Source of the DNA: UBA1858 sp045106935
Lineage (GTDB): Bacteria > Pseudomonadota > Gammaproteobacteria > UBA4575
NCBI GenBank assembly: GCA_045106935.1
Contig: JBGCFN010000014.1
Location: 12,523-76,522 of the forward strand
DNA: 64,000 nucleotides
Direction of reading: 5' to 3'
In this document: one piece after another, positions 8,192 to 17,741 of the stretch
Numbering within the stretch: the first letter of the stretch is position 1
Layout of the letters: every line of letters begins with the position of its first letter
Notes under the pieces: model-generated
What the model was told of the DNA's origin: nothing
The model's database searches: none
What the model saw: only the letters and a program-made list of their open reading frames with translations
Translations under genes and position numbers: made by a program

Positions 8192-9481
8192 TTAAAAGAT
8201 ATCTAATCTAATCACATTTTCACTGCGTTCTGGTCCGGTCGAGATAATGTCGATGGGGACTTCTAATAACTCTTCTACTTTCTTTATGTAGTTCTTTGCA
8301 TTGTCAGGAAGCTGGTCAAAATTAGTCGCACCCACCGTTGAGCTTTTCCAGCCTGGCATGGTGATGTAATTTGGTGTGCAGTTTTCTATGTTTTCTGCAT
8401 TCAGTGGGAGTGAGTCTACTGCTTCTCCATTTGATTGGTATGACGTGCATATACAAAGTTCATCTAATGTATCCAACACGTCTAATTTGGTAAAACAAAT
8501 GCCAGTGACGCCATTTAAATACATAGCTCGTTTGAGTGCGATTGCATCTAGCCAACCACAACGACGTTGTCTGCCGGTGGTGGCACCAAATTCATGTCCA
8601 CGTTCACCAAGTTCTTGGCCAACATCATCGAATAACTCGGTAGGGAAAGGCCCGCCACCTACTCTTGTGGTGTAGGCTTTAACAATGCCGAGTACGTAAT
8701 CAATAGAGTTAGGCGCAACACCGCTACCAGAACATACACCGCCCGCCGTGGTGTTTGATGAAGTCACATAAGGATAGGTGCCATGGTCTATGTCGAGGAG
8801 TGTCCCTTGTGCGCCTTCAAATAAGATTTTTTTGTTTTGCTTTTGAAGGATATTCAAGCGTGCACTGACGTCACTAATCATTGGAGTGATTTGTTCTGCC
8901 CAAGCGTATAGTTGTTCTGTGAGCTGTTTAATGTCACAGGTATCGTGTTTGTAATAATTCTTCAGAACATAGTTATGGTAATCCAGGATGCTTTCTAATT
9001 TGGATATTGTGTTTTCCATATTTATGAAGTCACCCACACGTAATCCTCGACGTGCGATTTTATCTTCATAGGCCGGCCCAATGCCTCGGCCTGTTGTGCC
9101 AATGGCAGACTTGCCGCGTGCTTTCTCACGCGCTTGGTCTAAAAGAATGTGATAAGGAAGAATTAACGGGCAGCCATCTGAAAGAAATAGTCTTGCGCGT
9201 GCATTGACACCACGTTTGTCTAGCATGCTTAGTTCTTCGAATAATGCTTCGGGCGAAAGGACAACGCCATTTCCAATGTAACATTCAACATTGTCTCGTA
9301 AAATTCCAGAAGGAATTAAATGTAGTATTGTTGTTTCATCGCCTACGACAATAGTGTGTCCTGCATTATGCCCCCCTTGGAAACGAACAACAGCATCTGC
9401 CTGAGCGGTGAGCATATCGACTATTTTGCCTTTACCTTCATCTCCCCATTGGGTTCCTAAAACAACTACATTCTTATTCAT
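8192..9481 (-). CDS. purA: Adenylosuccinate synthetase
   Basis: Makes adenylosuccinate from IMP, aspartate and GTP, the first committed step to AMP. It has 429 residues, the family's standard length. Motifs seen: GTQWGDEGKGK at the N terminus (GTP/IMP binding, catalytic Asp), GHNAGHT, the SAIGTTGRGIGPAYEDK segment at about 125-141, the TTGRQRRCGW segment near 300, and TKLDVLD for guanine recognition. It lies two bases after hisZ, in the hflC-yjeT-hisZ-purA arrangement common outside the enterics. Confidence 0.97.
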   Translation of the reverse strand: MNKNVVVLGTQWGDEGKGKIVDMLTAQADAVVRFQGGHNAGHTIVVGDETTILHLIPSGILRDNVECYIGNGVVLSPEALFEELSMLDKRGVNARARLFLSDGCPLILPYHILLDQAREKARGKSAIGTTGRGIGPAYEDKIARRGLRVGDFINMENTISKLESILDYHNYVLKNYYKHDTCDIKQLTEQLYAWAEQITPMISDVSARLNILQKQNKKILFEGAQGTLLDIDHGTYPYVTSSNTTAGGVCSGSGVAPNSIDYVLGIVKAYTTRVGGGPFPTELFDDVGQELGERGHEFGATTGRQRRCGWLDAIALKRAMYLNGVTGICFTKLDVLDTLDELCICTSYQSNGEAVDSLPLNAENIENCTPNYITMPGWKSSTVGATNFDQLPDNAKNYIKKVEELLEVPIDIISTGPERSENVIRLDIF

Positions 9482-9482
9482 T

Positions 9483-10667
9483 TTAGATATCCTTAACTGC
9501 CCATTTATTATTTTCGTTATGTAAGGTTTGTGTACAGCCGGCTAAGCTGGCTTCGTCTGCATTGTCACTCAGTCCGTTAATTACCACTTTTCCTTGTGCG
9601 CGTAGCTCAGCGACAGTGGCGGCTAGCGTGCTATCGTTGCTGCATGGCGCATAAATTGGCCCAGTTGCTTTTGTCGGGGAGTGGTTTGAAGCTGTGATTA
9701 AGCCTCTTAAGTCAGCACTAAATCCGGTGGCGGGTCTAGCGCGACCAAATGTTTCGCCAATATTGTCATAACGGCCGCCACGAGCAAGTTCGTCACCCTG
9801 ATTGGCACAGAAAGCCGTAAATACTATGCCTTGTTGATAGTGATAACCGCGTGATTCAGCAAGGTCATAATGAATTTTAGTGTTATTTAAACGGGTGTTT
9901 AACGCATTGCTTAGGTTTTCAATATAGTCAATGCATTGTAATAATTCTTTACCACCAATTTTAAGTTGTTCACGTGCTTGACTCAGGATATCGGCAGAAC
10001 CGTGTAAATTAACTAAGTCCAAAATGGCCTTTTTAAAATCTGCAGAGCAGTCAACCGATTCCAGTAAAGTTTCAATATCGGGTGTAGATTTTCGCTGCAA
10101 CATTGAAAATAAGTCTGCTTCAAGTTGAGGGCTTAATTTGGCAGATTTGGTTAAAGCTTCAAATATTCCCGTATGCCCAAGGTCGAGCAAGATTTGATCA
10201 ATGCCGCTGGCATTAAGTGTTGCTGTCATTAGGGAAATGATCTCTAGATCACTAGCAAGGCCTGTGTGGCCATATAATTCTGCACCAATTTGTAATGGGC
10301 TGCGTGTGCCACCGGCAGTTTCTGGTCGTGTATGCAGAACGGTGCCGCAATAACATAACCTGGTCGGCGATTCAGATTTCAACATGTGAGCATCAATGCG
10401 CGCCACTTGAGGTGTCATGTCTGCACGAACACCCATGGTGCGGCCAGATAGTTGGTCAGTGAGTTTGAATGTTTGTAAGTCTAAATCTTCACACTCACCT
10501 ACGAGCAACGAGTCTAAAAACTCAATAAAAGGTGGAATGACTAACTGATATCCCCACGAAGCGAATAGATCGAGAGATTTTCTTCGGTACGATTCAAGAA
10601 TGGCTGCATTTTCAGGCAGTACTTCCTCAATCCCTGCGGGGAGTAACCAACGAGTGCGTGAAGACAT
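9483..10667 (-). CDS. hisZ: ATP phosphoribosyltransferase regulatory subunit HisZ
   Basis: Histidyl-tRNA-synthetase-like protein that does not charge tRNA. It forms the active histidine-biosynthesis complex with the short form of HisG and carries histidine feedback. Of 394 residues, the first 320 read as the class II core: LLPAGIEEVLPENA at the start, then VIPPFIEFLDSL, the motif-2-like RADMTPQVARIDAHML, and ARGGRYDNIGETFGRARPATGFSADL. The C-terminal anticodon-binding domain of true HisRS is reduced. Its presence predicts a short HisG elsewhere in this genome. Neighbours are yjeT upstream and purA downstream. Confidence 0.93.
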   Translation of the reverse strand: MSSRTRWLLPAGIEEVLPENAAILESYRRKSLDLFASWGYQLVIPPFIEFLDSLLVGECEDLDLQTFKLTDQLSGRTMGVRADMTPQVARIDAHMLKSESPTRLCYCGTVLHTRPETAGGTRSPLQIGAELYGHTGLASDLEIISLMTATLNASGIDQILLDLGHTGIFEALTKSAKLSPQLEADLFSMLQRKSTPDIETLLESVDCSADFKKAILDLVNLHGSADILSQAREQLKIGGKELLQCIDYIENLSNALNTRLNNTKIHYDLAESRGYHYQQGIVFTAFCANQGDELARGGRYDNIGETFGRARPATGFSADLRGLITASNHSPTKATGPIYAPCSNDSTLAATVAELRAQGKVVINGLSDNADEASLAGCTQTLHNENNKWAVKDI

Positions 10668-10682
10668 GAAGATTTAATAATA

Positions 10683-10874
10683 TTAGCTTTGACGAATAAG
10701 GGTTAAGAGTACCACGCCTACTAGCATGCTCACCAACCCAAATATGCGTAAAGTCCGATCTGGCATGGTGGCAATGTTCTCCCACAGCCTGCGGACTGCC
10801 CTTGGACTAGCAAAAGGAAGGATTCCCTCAAGTACCAGGACAAGTGCGCAAGCGGCTAGCAGATCGTTAGCCAT
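10683..10874 (-). CDS. yjeT: DUF2065 small membrane protein YjeT
   Basis: Two-helix membrane protein of 63 residues (first helix at about 5-23, second at about 43-60), with the conserved middle LPFASPRAVRRL and the closing LRIFGLVSMLVGV. The match to the E. coli YjeT family is good, and the position directly after hflC and before hisZ-purA is conserved. No function is established. It is probably cotranscribed with the hfl genes. Confidence 0.88.
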   Translation of the reverse strand: MANDLLAACALVLVLEGILPFASPRAVRRLWENIATMPDRTLRIFGLVSMLVGVVLLTLIRQS

Positions 10875-10892
10875 GGTGAATATCTAAAGTGA

Positions 10893-11756
10893 CTACTTTG
10901 GTTTTGACTGATTAAAGTAACGGAAAAATTGTGAATCCGGTTCTAGCACAAGAATGTCATTCTTAGAGCTAAAGGTTTGCTTATAAGCGGTCAAACTCTT
11001 TGTTAATGTGTAAAACTCCTGGTCTTTGCCATAAGATTTAGCGTAGATATTTGCAGCCGTTGCATCACCTTCACCGCGAAGTTGCTCGGATGTCTTGTAA
11101 GCATTGGCGAGTGTAATTTGACGTTCACGGTCAGCGGCAGCACGTATTTTTTCTGATGACTCTTTGCCGCGAGCACGAAAGTCTTTTGCGACTCGATCTC
11201 GGCCTGCGCTCATACGTTGGTAGACAGAATCACTAATGTCATCCGTGTAATCGATACGACTGATGCGTAAGTCAACGATTTCAATGCCTAGCTCTTTAGA
11301 AATATTATTTGCCTTCAAGACAAGTGCATTCATGATGTCAGCACGTTCACCAGACACAGACTCTTTAATGGTGCGTTGTGCAAATTCATCACGTAACTCA
11401 TCTTTGGTGATTTGGCTTAGTCGACTATTTGCGCGTTCTTCTAATCCGCCGGTTGCAACAAAGTAATCACGAACATTATCAATGCGCCACTTAACGAAGA
11501 AATCGACATACACATATTTTTTCTCGTTGGTAGGGAATAAATCTGGTTGAACATCTAGTGTTAAAATTCGTGAATCAAATTTTCTTTCGTTATTTATAAG
11601 GGGTGTTTTCCAATGCAGACCCGGCTTGATATCAGCTTCTTTAATTTCACCAAACTTAAATAGAATAGCGCGTTCAGTTTCATTAACAGTGTAGGTGCAT
11701 AGGCTAAAGACAACGACCACCAATATAACCGCTGCAATTAATAATTTAGAAATCAT
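10893..11756 (-). CDS. hflC: HflC, subunit of the HflKC membrane complex
   Basis: Stomatin/prohibitin (SPFH) protein that with HflK forms a cage around the FtsH protease in the inner membrane and modulates it. It has 287 residues from the ATG at 11756, which follows the hflK stop by one base and has the SD GAGAGG. An in-frame start further upstream would sit inside hflK and is rejected. It has one N-terminal membrane helix (about 3-22), then the SPFH domain (NETERAILFKFGEI, WRIDNVRDYF) and a coiled-coil rich in Glu/Arg/Ala. It is shorter than the 334 residues of E. coli HflC. Confidence 0.94.
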   Translation of the reverse strand: MISKLLIAAVILVVVVFSLCTYTVNETERAILFKFGEIKEADIKPGLHWKTPLINNERKFDSRILTLDVQPDLFPTNEKKYVYVDFFVKWRIDNVRDYFVATGGLEERANSRLSQITKDELRDEFAQRTIKESVSGERADIMNALVLKANNISKELGIEIVDLRISRIDYTDDISDSVYQRMSAGRDRVAKDFRARGKESSEKIRAAADRERQITLANAYKTSEQLRGEGDATAANIYAKSYGKDQEFYTLTKSLTAYKQTFSSKNDILVLEPDSQFFRYFNQSKPK

Positions 11757-11757
11757 C

Positions 11758-12891
11758 TTATCGTACCTCTCTGCCGCGAATAGTGCGTCTCGGATTAGTG
11801 TTGGCAGTTGTGCTTGTGGTGCTTGGAGTGCCAAAGTTAACGGCGCCTGAAGGCGTGCGATTATTTTGCATGAGCTGATCTAAAGGTAGATACATAAGAT
11901 TGTTGCTGCCTTCTACGTCCATCATGATTTTAGTGGTATTTGAATATACGGCCTGAGTTGCTTCTAGGTAGAGGCGCTCCCGTGTAATGTTCGGTGCTTT
12001 ATTATACTCGGTGAGTAATGCTTCAAATCTTTCGGCTTCACCTTCTGCTTTTGAAACAATCGCTTCTTTATAGGCAGTGGCTTCTTCAATAATTCGTGCG
12101 GCTTCACCACGTGACTGGGGCACAATTGTGTTTGCGTAGGCTTCTGCTTCTTCGATGTATCTTTCTAAATCCTCGCGAGATTTGATTACATCATCAAACG
12201 CATTTTGTACTTGAGCCGGGGGCTGTGTTTTTTCTAGGTTGAGTGTGGTGACTTCAATCCCCGCATCGTATCGGTCTAGAATTTCCTGCATTAGGGATTT
12301 AGTGTTTGAAGAAATAACTTCTAAGCCTTCATATAAAACAAAGTCCACAGTGCTCTTACCAACGACTTCACGAATGGCGCTTTCCATTGCTTGTTTAACA
12401 GTGACTTCAGGAAAGCGTAAATTAAATAAATAATTTGGTGCGTCTTTAATTCTAAATTGAGCGGCAAGGATTATCTCAACGATATTTTCATCTTTAGTCA
12501 GCATCGTTGTTTGGTGCTTAGAACTACGGACTTGCTGCATATCAACGACTTTTAGTTCTTCAATCGGGTAAGGCATATGCCAGTGTAATCCGGGGTTGGT
12601 CAGTTCTTTATATTTACCAAATTGTAGAATGACACCCGTTTCACCATCTGTGATGGTATAGATGCCTGTGCCTGCCCAGATGAGGCCTGCAACAATTAGC
12701 GCAAATATCCCTATGCCTGCACTTGCGCCTCCAGAGGGTGCGGCACCAGAACCGCCGCCTTTGCCTCCAAAAATACCACCAAACTTGCGGCTGAGGTTTT
12801 GAAAAATCTCATCTAAATCAGGTGGGCCTTGATTATTAGAATTACGATTCCAGGGGTCATCGTTTTTATTACCTGGGCTGTTCCAAGGCAT
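11758..12891 (-). CDS. hflK: HflK, subunit of the HflKC membrane complex
   Basis: Partner of HflC in the FtsH-modulating complex. It has 377 residues. The N-terminal 60 residues are Gly/Asn/Pro-rich and cytoplasmic (MPWNSPGNKNDDPWNR...GGKGGGSG), followed by one membrane helix (about 60-80). Then come the SPFH domain (TGVILQFGKYKELTNPGLHWHMPYP) and a coiled-coil of EAEAYAN/RGEAARIIEEA type, and a Thr/Asn-rich tail. hflC follows after a single base. hflX lies 44 bases upstream. Confidence 0.95.
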   Translation of the reverse strand: MPWNSPGNKNDDPWNRNSNNQGPPDLDEIFQNLSRKFGGIFGGKGGGSGAAPSGGASAGIGIFALIVAGLIWAGTGIYTITDGETGVILQFGKYKELTNPGLHWHMPYPIEELKVVDMQQVRSSKHQTTMLTKDENIVEIILAAQFRIKDAPNYLFNLRFPEVTVKQAMESAIREVVGKSTVDFVLYEGLEVISSNTKSLMQEILDRYDAGIEVTTLNLEKTQPPAQVQNAFDDVIKSREDLERYIEEAEAYANTIVPQSRGEAARIIEEATAYKEAIVSKAEGEAERFEALLTEYNKAPNITRERLYLEATQAVYSNTTKIMMDVEGSNNLMYLPLDQLMQNNRTPSGAVNFGTPSTTSTTANTNPRRTIRGREVR

Positions 12892-12935
12892 GGAGTTCTC
12901 CGATATGAAAAAATTAAAAGGTTAAGGGGTGTATT

Positions 12936-14249
12936 CTATTCACTCTGGGCCAAAAAATCAGCCTTATGTTGTGATGATTCCTTCTCAGCGTGCTTGTACA
13001 GATACGGTTCAAAGCGATCTTTTAGCGAATTGCTTAAAGAAGCTTCAATTTCCCATATCCCTTCAGGATTAAAGGATTCATTAATGACAGCATTTTGGTC
13101 ATAGAGCATTGTGCGTAATTCTGTTTGGTCCAGTGGTAGACGTAACGTGACTTGAGTGTGATTACTTTCAAAATACTGGAGTAGGGCTGAATTCAGCAAG
13201 TTCATTCCTTGATCTTTTAAGGCCGATACCCAAACCCGTTGGATTTGCTTGTTTTCTCCTATATCCACGTGTGGCATTTGCTGGGTTTGGTCTATTTTAT
13301 TAAATACCAGTAATTGTGGGCATTTATCTGCACCAATGTGTTTCAACACCTGGTTTACCTGTTCGATATGATCATTGCGCAGTTCGCTGCTGGCGTCGAC
13401 TACGTGTAACAATAAATCTGCTTCACATGTTTCTTGCAGTGTTGCGTGAAAAGCGTCGACTAAATCATGCGGTAGATTCTGTATGAAACCGACGGTATCT
13501 GCGAGCACAACATGTTGATTCTTACTGAGTTCTAATTTACGTAATGTTGGGTCGAGTGTGGCAAATAATTGATCTGCTTGATAAACATTCGCTGTGGTCA
13601 CTCGATTAAATAAGGTCGATTTGCCAGCATTGGTATAGCCCACTAAAGCCACGGTTGGTACCGAGTTCTTTTTGCGTGCTTGCCGACCTTGTTCACGTTG
13701 CTTACGTACCTTTTGTAAGCGTTTCTCTAGATGTTTTACCCGCTGTGCTAATAAACGTCTATCAGTTTCTAGTTGTGTTTCCCCAGGTCCTCTTAAACCT
13801 ATCCCGCCTTTTTGTCTTTCTAAGTGGGTCCATCCACGCACTAATCGTGTGGATATGAATTTGAGTTGCGCTAGCTCTACTTGCAGTTTGCCTTCATAGG
13901 AGCGTGCACGTTGCGCAAAGATATCGAGAATCAGCCCGGTGCGATCAAGGACTCGACAGCGACATGTCTTTTCAATATTGCGTTCTTGGCTAGGGGATAA
14001 TTCGTAGTTGAATAAGAGTAATTCAATTTTTTCAGATTCGACTAACGCAACGAGTTCGTCAACTTTTCCATGTCCAATTAGAAAGCGTGATTCAGCCTTG
14101 GGCCGAGAATAGGTGATCACCTCGATTTCTTGTGCACCTGCGGAATGAGCGAGTAAGCGAAATTCTTCAGTGTCTGCGGGATCTGGAGATTTACCGAATT
14201 CAGGATGGACTAATAAAGCACGTTCGCCAGACTTAGGCCGTTCAAACAT
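12936..14249 (-). CDS. hflX: GTPase HflX
   Basis: Ribosome-associated GTPase that splits stalled or stressed 70S ribosomes. It has 437 residues. The N-terminal HflX domain includes GHGKVDEL at about 59-66. The glycine-rich linker GIGLRGPGETQLETDRR follows, then a coiled segment. The G domain has GYTNAGKSTLFN (P-loop, near 205-216), DTVGFI (switch II), NKID and a closing SAL-type G5 motif. A short C-terminal domain follows. It lies in the standard hfq-hflX-hflK-hflC order. Confidence 0.96.
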   Translation of the reverse strand: MFERPKSGERALLVHPEFGKSPDPADTEEFRLLAHSAGAQEIEVITYSRPKAESRFLIGHGKVDELVALVESEKIELLLFNYELSPSQERNIEKTCRCRVLDRTGLILDIFAQRARSYEGKLQVELAQLKFISTRLVRGWTHLERQKGGIGLRGPGETQLETDRRLLAQRVKHLEKRLQKVRKQREQGRQARKKNSVPTVALVGYTNAGKSTLFNRVTTANVYQADQLFATLDPTLRKLELSKNQHVVLADTVGFIQNLPHDLVDAFHATLQETCEADLLLHVVDASSELRNDHIEQVNQVLKHIGADKCPQLLVFNKIDQTQQMPHVDIGENKQIQRVWVSALKDQGMNLLNSALLQYFESNHTQVTLRLPLDQTELRTMLYDQNAVINESFNPEGIWEIEASLSNSLKDRFEPYLYKHAEKESSQHKADFLAQSE

Positions 14250-14281
14250 GCAGAGAGGTGCTCCACCGTACTAATTGATTT

Positions 14282-14515
14282 TTATTCTGCTTCGTCACCA
14301 AAAGGAATTTTTACCGATTTTGCCGGAACAATAGTTGAGATAGCATGTTTATACACCATTTGATTAACCGTATTTTTTAACACGATAACAAATTGATCAA
14401 ATGAGTCGATTTGGCCTTGCAGTTTGATGCCATTCACTAAATAGATGGAGACTGCTACTTTTTCTTTTCGTAGCGCATTTAGGAAGGGTTCTTGTAGTGT
14501 TTGCCCTTTTGACAT
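14282..14515 (-). CDS. hfq: RNA chaperone Hfq
   Basis: Hexameric Sm-like chaperone that brings small RNAs and mRNAs together. It has 77 residues, so it has the Sm core with only a short C-terminal tail, compared with the 102 residues of E. coli. Sm1 reads VSIYLVNGIKLQGQIDSFDQFVI (about 22-44) and Sm2 VYKHAISTIVP (about 54-64). The proximal-face residues Q8 and K56-H57 appear in place. It lies 105 bases after miaA and 32 bases before hflX. The presence of Hfq implies trans-acting small RNAs in this organism. Confidence 0.97.
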   Translation of the reverse strand: MSKGQTLQEPFLNALRKEKVAVSIYLVNGIKLQGQIDSFDQFVIVLKNTVNQMVYKHAISTIVPAKSVKIPFGDEAE

Positions 14516-14620
14516 GATGTTTGCTCCTAACCTTCGTTATTCTTCTTATTAAAAGTTGTGCTTGAGCACGGCTAAAACTGTCCCAGAATTTGTCCTAGCA
14601 TCATTAGTTTAGCAGCTAGT

Positions 14621-15559
14621 TCATTGTAATTGGTAAATTATTTGCTGGCTAATGTCCTCTGTACTGGTGTCATATGGGTCAATCAGTTTTGTGACAGGAT
14701 AATGTCTTAACCACGTTAATTGACGCTTCGCTAGTTGACGTGTGGCAGCAATCGCCTGATCACGCATTTCTTCTTGGGTGATTTCATTTTCAAGAAAACG
14801 CCATAACTGCCTGTATCCAATGCAACGCATGGAGGGCATATCCGCAGAAAGAGACCATTGCTTGCGAAGCGCTTTTAATTCATCAGTCACGCCTGCCTCT
14901 AACATAGCGTCGAATCGATGCTCAATGTTTTTATGTAACTGGCTGCGGTCTTGTGGAAATAAGCCAAGGTTGTGAATGGAAATATCAGACCGAGCAGGTG
15001 TGTCAGTCGCATGATATGACGAAAGTTTGACGCCTGTGAGTTCAAAGACTTCCAGTGCACGCTGGATTCTCTGAGCATCGTTTGGATGAATTTTCGCAGC
15101 GGATTCAGGGTCCACCTGTGCAAGTTTTTGGTGCAATACATGCCAGCCCTGTTGGGTGCCGATGTTGTTCATTTGCGATCTGAGTTGCTCGTCTGCAGCA
15201 GGCAAATCAGTGAGGCCAAATTGTAATGCATGAAAATACATGATTGTTCCCCCCACCAATAAAGGAATTTTATTGCGCGAATGAACATCATCAATGAGTG
15301 CGTTTGCATCATGACAGAACTCTGCGACCGAATAATTTTCATCAGGGTTTTTGATGTCGATTAAATGATGAGGAGCAACCGCCAGTTCTTCAAGTGAAGG
15401 TTTGGCAGTACCAATATCCATGCCGCGATAAATCATGGCTGAGTCGACGCTGATAATTTCACATGCAGAGCGTTTTACCAACGAAATTGCCAAGTCAGTT
15501 TTGCCGCTAGCAGTAGGCCCCATTAAGAATAGGACTGGCGGTTTGTCGTGAGTCTTCAC
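14621..15559 (-). CDS. miaA: tRNA dimethylallyltransferase MiaA
   Basis: Adds a dimethylallyl group to A37 of tRNAs that read codons starting with U. It has 312 residues. The P-loop is LMGPTASGKTDLA (about 11-23); next are DSAMIYRGMDIGTAKPS and the tRNA-binding/catalytic region HHLIDI with GGTIMYFHAL. The start is GTG at 15559, four bases after the mutL stop and without a clear SD, so translation is probably coupled to mutL. Confidence 0.95.
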   Translation of the reverse strand: MKTHDKPPVLFLMGPTASGKTDLAISLVKRSACEIISVDSAMIYRGMDIGTAKPSLEELAVAPHHLIDIKNPDENYSVAEFCHDANALIDDVHSRNKIPLLVGGTIMYFHALQFGLTDLPAADEQLRSQMNNIGTQQGWHVLHQKLAQVDPESAAKIHPNDAQRIQRALEVFELTGVKLSSYHATDTPARSDISIHNLGLFPQDRSQLHKNIEHRFDAMLEAGVTDELKALRKQWSLSADMPSMRCIGYRQLWRFLENEITQEEMRDQAIAATRQLAKRQLTWLRHYPVTKLIDPYDTSTEDISQQIIYQLQ

Positions 15560-15563
15560 AAAA

Positions 15564-17366
15564 TTAGCGACCGCGTAGGAATAATTTATCGAGGTCTGAA
15601 ATACTCAATTGAATCCAAGTGGGGCGGCCATGGTTGCATTGATTGCTGCGTTCTGTGTCTTCCATTGATCTTAATAACGCATTCATCTCATGAATAGTCA
15701 TACTGCGATTAGCGCGAATCGAGCCGTGACATGCAATGCTGGATAGCATTTCATTGCGTTGCTGTTCGATTAGCGTGCTGGTGGAATTTTTTTGAATGTC
15801 TGCAATCACATCACGAATGAGTTCAGGTATATCTGCCGTGGATAATATATTTGGAATCGTGCGAATAACGATAGTGGTGTCACCCAAGCGATTAATGTCG
15901 AAGCCAAACGAGTCAAACAATGTGTGTTGATTGTCAATTAAGTTGGCTTCAGATTCGGTGACCGCTATTTGTAAAGGGACAAGTAATTGTTGGCGAGCTA
16001 AGTCATCATTTGAATGGGCGCTTTTTAGTTGCTCATACACAACACGTTCATGTGCCGCGTGCATGTCAACTAACACTAATCCATCTTTGTTTTGAGAAAG
16101 TATATAAATACCATGCAATTGAGCAACCGCATAACCGAGTAAGGGAATATCGCTTTGCTCCGAATGTGGATCGGTTCTAAGCGCTGACGCAGATTGGTAG
16201 TTGATTTCTGGTTCGGCAATAGCAGAAGAATAAAGCGCTTCGAATTGCCTGCGTGCACCCGACGAAGCGGTATGTGTTGGGATATAAGATTGAACTGTGA
16301 GATTCTCTGGGGTGGTATTGGCAGATAACTTGTTTAAATCTTTAGTATCTATGGAAGATGGACGAATCTCGCTGACGGCTTGTTTAATTGTTTGGCGTAC
16401 AAAATTATGAATGGCGCGAGTATCATGAAAGCGCACCTCATGCTTGGCGGGATGAGCGTTGACGTCTACGCTACTCGGATCTACCTCTAAAAATAAAACA
16501 TAAGCTGGATGGCGCCCATGGTAAAGCACGTCTTGAAAAGCGAGTTTGACTGCGTGACTGACAGTTTTGTCACGAATGTGTCTGTCATTTACGTATTGGT
16601 ACTGTAAGTCGGCTTGGCCTCGGGAGAAAGTCGGAGCAGCTACCCAGCCATATAACTTCATATCATCGATAGCTCGTTCGACATAAATGGCATGTTCAAT
16701 AAAGCCCTTGCCGATCAGTTTTTCCAAGCGTGACACTTTGTCATCAATGTTCTGAGCTGCCGGTAACGAATAAATAGTCTTTTGATTGTGGCGTAAAGTG
16801 ATTGAGATATGGAAATTGGATAGCGCTAATCGTCTGACGACTAATTCGCTATGCGAGTATTCAGTTTTTTCTGTGCGTAAAAATTTTCGACGTGCAGGGG
16901 TATTATAAAAAATATCATTGATTTCAACGCTGGTGCCTTTGGTGTGGGCAGCGGGTTTTACTTCTAGATCTGACTTCCCTCCCTCACAGTGAAGTACCCA
17001 TCCCTGGTTGGACGACTCAGTATTAGAAGTGATTGTCAGCCGAGAGATGGAGGCAATACTGGGTAATGCTTCGCCGCGAAAGCCCAGGCTGTGAATACTT
17101 TGCAAATCATCCATGCTTTGAATCTTGGAAGTTGCATGGCGAGTGAGTGCTGTCGCTAATTGGTTTTTCTCAATGCCTGTACCATTATCTCGAATCAGAA
17201 TTCGCTGGATGCCACCTTTTTCAAGATCAATAGTGATGTTGCTTGCGGTGGCGTCAATGCTGTTTTCGACCAATTCTTTGATGACCGACGCGGGGCGCTC
17301 AATGACTTCGCCAGCGGCAATTTGATTAATTAGATTATCAGGTAGTTTTTGGATGGTTCTGGGCAT
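15564..17366 (-). CDS. mutL: DNA mismatch repair protein MutL
   Basis: Links mismatch recognition by MutS to strand incision. It has 600 residues. The N-terminal GHKL ATPase shows IAAGEVIERPASVIKELVENSIDA, DNGTGI and GFRGEAL. The C-terminal dimerisation domain carries DMHAAHERVVYE (D-x-HA-x2-E-x4-E), ACHGSIRAN and CNHGRPTW, which are the conserved pieces of the MutL endonuclease site, with Met in place of the usual Gln in the first. This is as in Pseudomonas-type MutL and unlike E. coli MutL, suggesting a system without MutH. That last step is inference. Confidence 0.96.
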   Translation of the reverse strand: MPRTIQKLPDNLINQIAAGEVIERPASVIKELVENSIDATASNITIDLEKGGIQRILIRDNGTGIEKNQLATALTRHATSKIQSMDDLQSIHSLGFRGEALPSIASISRLTITSNTESSNQGWVLHCEGGKSDLEVKPAAHTKGTSVEINDIFYNTPARRKFLRTEKTEYSHSELVVRRLALSNFHISITLRHNQKTIYSLPAAQNIDDKVSRLEKLIGKGFIEHAIYVERAIDDMKLYGWVAAPTFSRGQADLQYQYVNDRHIRDKTVSHAVKLAFQDVLYHGRHPAYVLFLEVDPSSVDVNAHPAKHEVRFHDTRAIHNFVRQTIKQAVSEIRPSSIDTKDLNKLSANTTPENLTVQSYIPTHTASSGARRQFEALYSSAIAEPEINYQSASALRTDPHSEQSDIPLLGYAVAQLHGIYILSQNKDGLVLVDMHAAHERVVYEQLKSAHSNDDLARQQLLVPLQIAVTESEANLIDNQHTLFDSFGFDINRLGDTTIVIRTIPNILSTADIPELIRDVIADIQKNSTSTLIEQQRNEMLSSIACHGSIRANRSMTIHEMNALLRSMEDTERSNQCNHGRPTWIQLSISDLDKLFLRGR

Positions 17367-17371
17367 AATGA

Positions 17372-17719
17372 TTAACTAATCAAGATTGGCGATTCGTCAG
17401 TGAGCTCAAACATTTGCTGGATACCTTGCAATGCATAGTCACAAAATTTTTGTTCATGTCGCCACTGTTTGTCTTGGCTAATGACATGTTCATCTTGCTC
17501 GGATAATACTCGAATACGGTAAGTGGTTTCGTTATTTAACGTGGTATTTTCACACGTGATGTATACTTCTGGTTTTAAGGCGCCTTCGCGTAGCACTGCG
17601 GCGGCATATAAATATGATGTTGCGTCGCTAGTGTTGATATCGGTTAGCAAAGTGACAGCGAACTCGCCAAACTGGTAACGTCTTTTTGGAATTGCTGATT
17701 GAATTGTTGGAAAAGCCAT
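17372..17719 (-). CDS. Unrecognised 115-residue protein upstream of mutL
   Basis: Begins MAFPTIQSAIPKRRYQFGEFAV and continues as a mixed alpha/beta soluble protein with no signal peptide or membrane helix. The middle suggests beta strands (EVYITCENTTLNNETTYRIRVLS), and the end is helical. Five bases separate it from mutL, so it is almost certainly in the mutL-miaA-hfq operon and probably its first gene. I do not recognise a family. Its tight coupling to mutL makes it worth noting, although many such small operon leaders have unrelated roles. Confidence 0.6.
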   Translation of the reverse strand: MAFPTIQSAIPKRRYQFGEFAVTLLTDINTSDATSYLYAAAVLREGALKPEVYITCENTTLNNETTYRIRVLSEQDEHVISQDKQWRHEQKFCDYALQGIQQMFELTDESPILIS

Positions 17720-17741
17720 TTGATGAATTGTTATATATCTA

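Noticed and set aside
11757..11834. Longer hflC reading frame starting inside hflK
   Set aside because: The extension overlaps hflK coding sequence and lacks a family match; the ATG at 11756 has a good SD and gives the proper membrane anchor.
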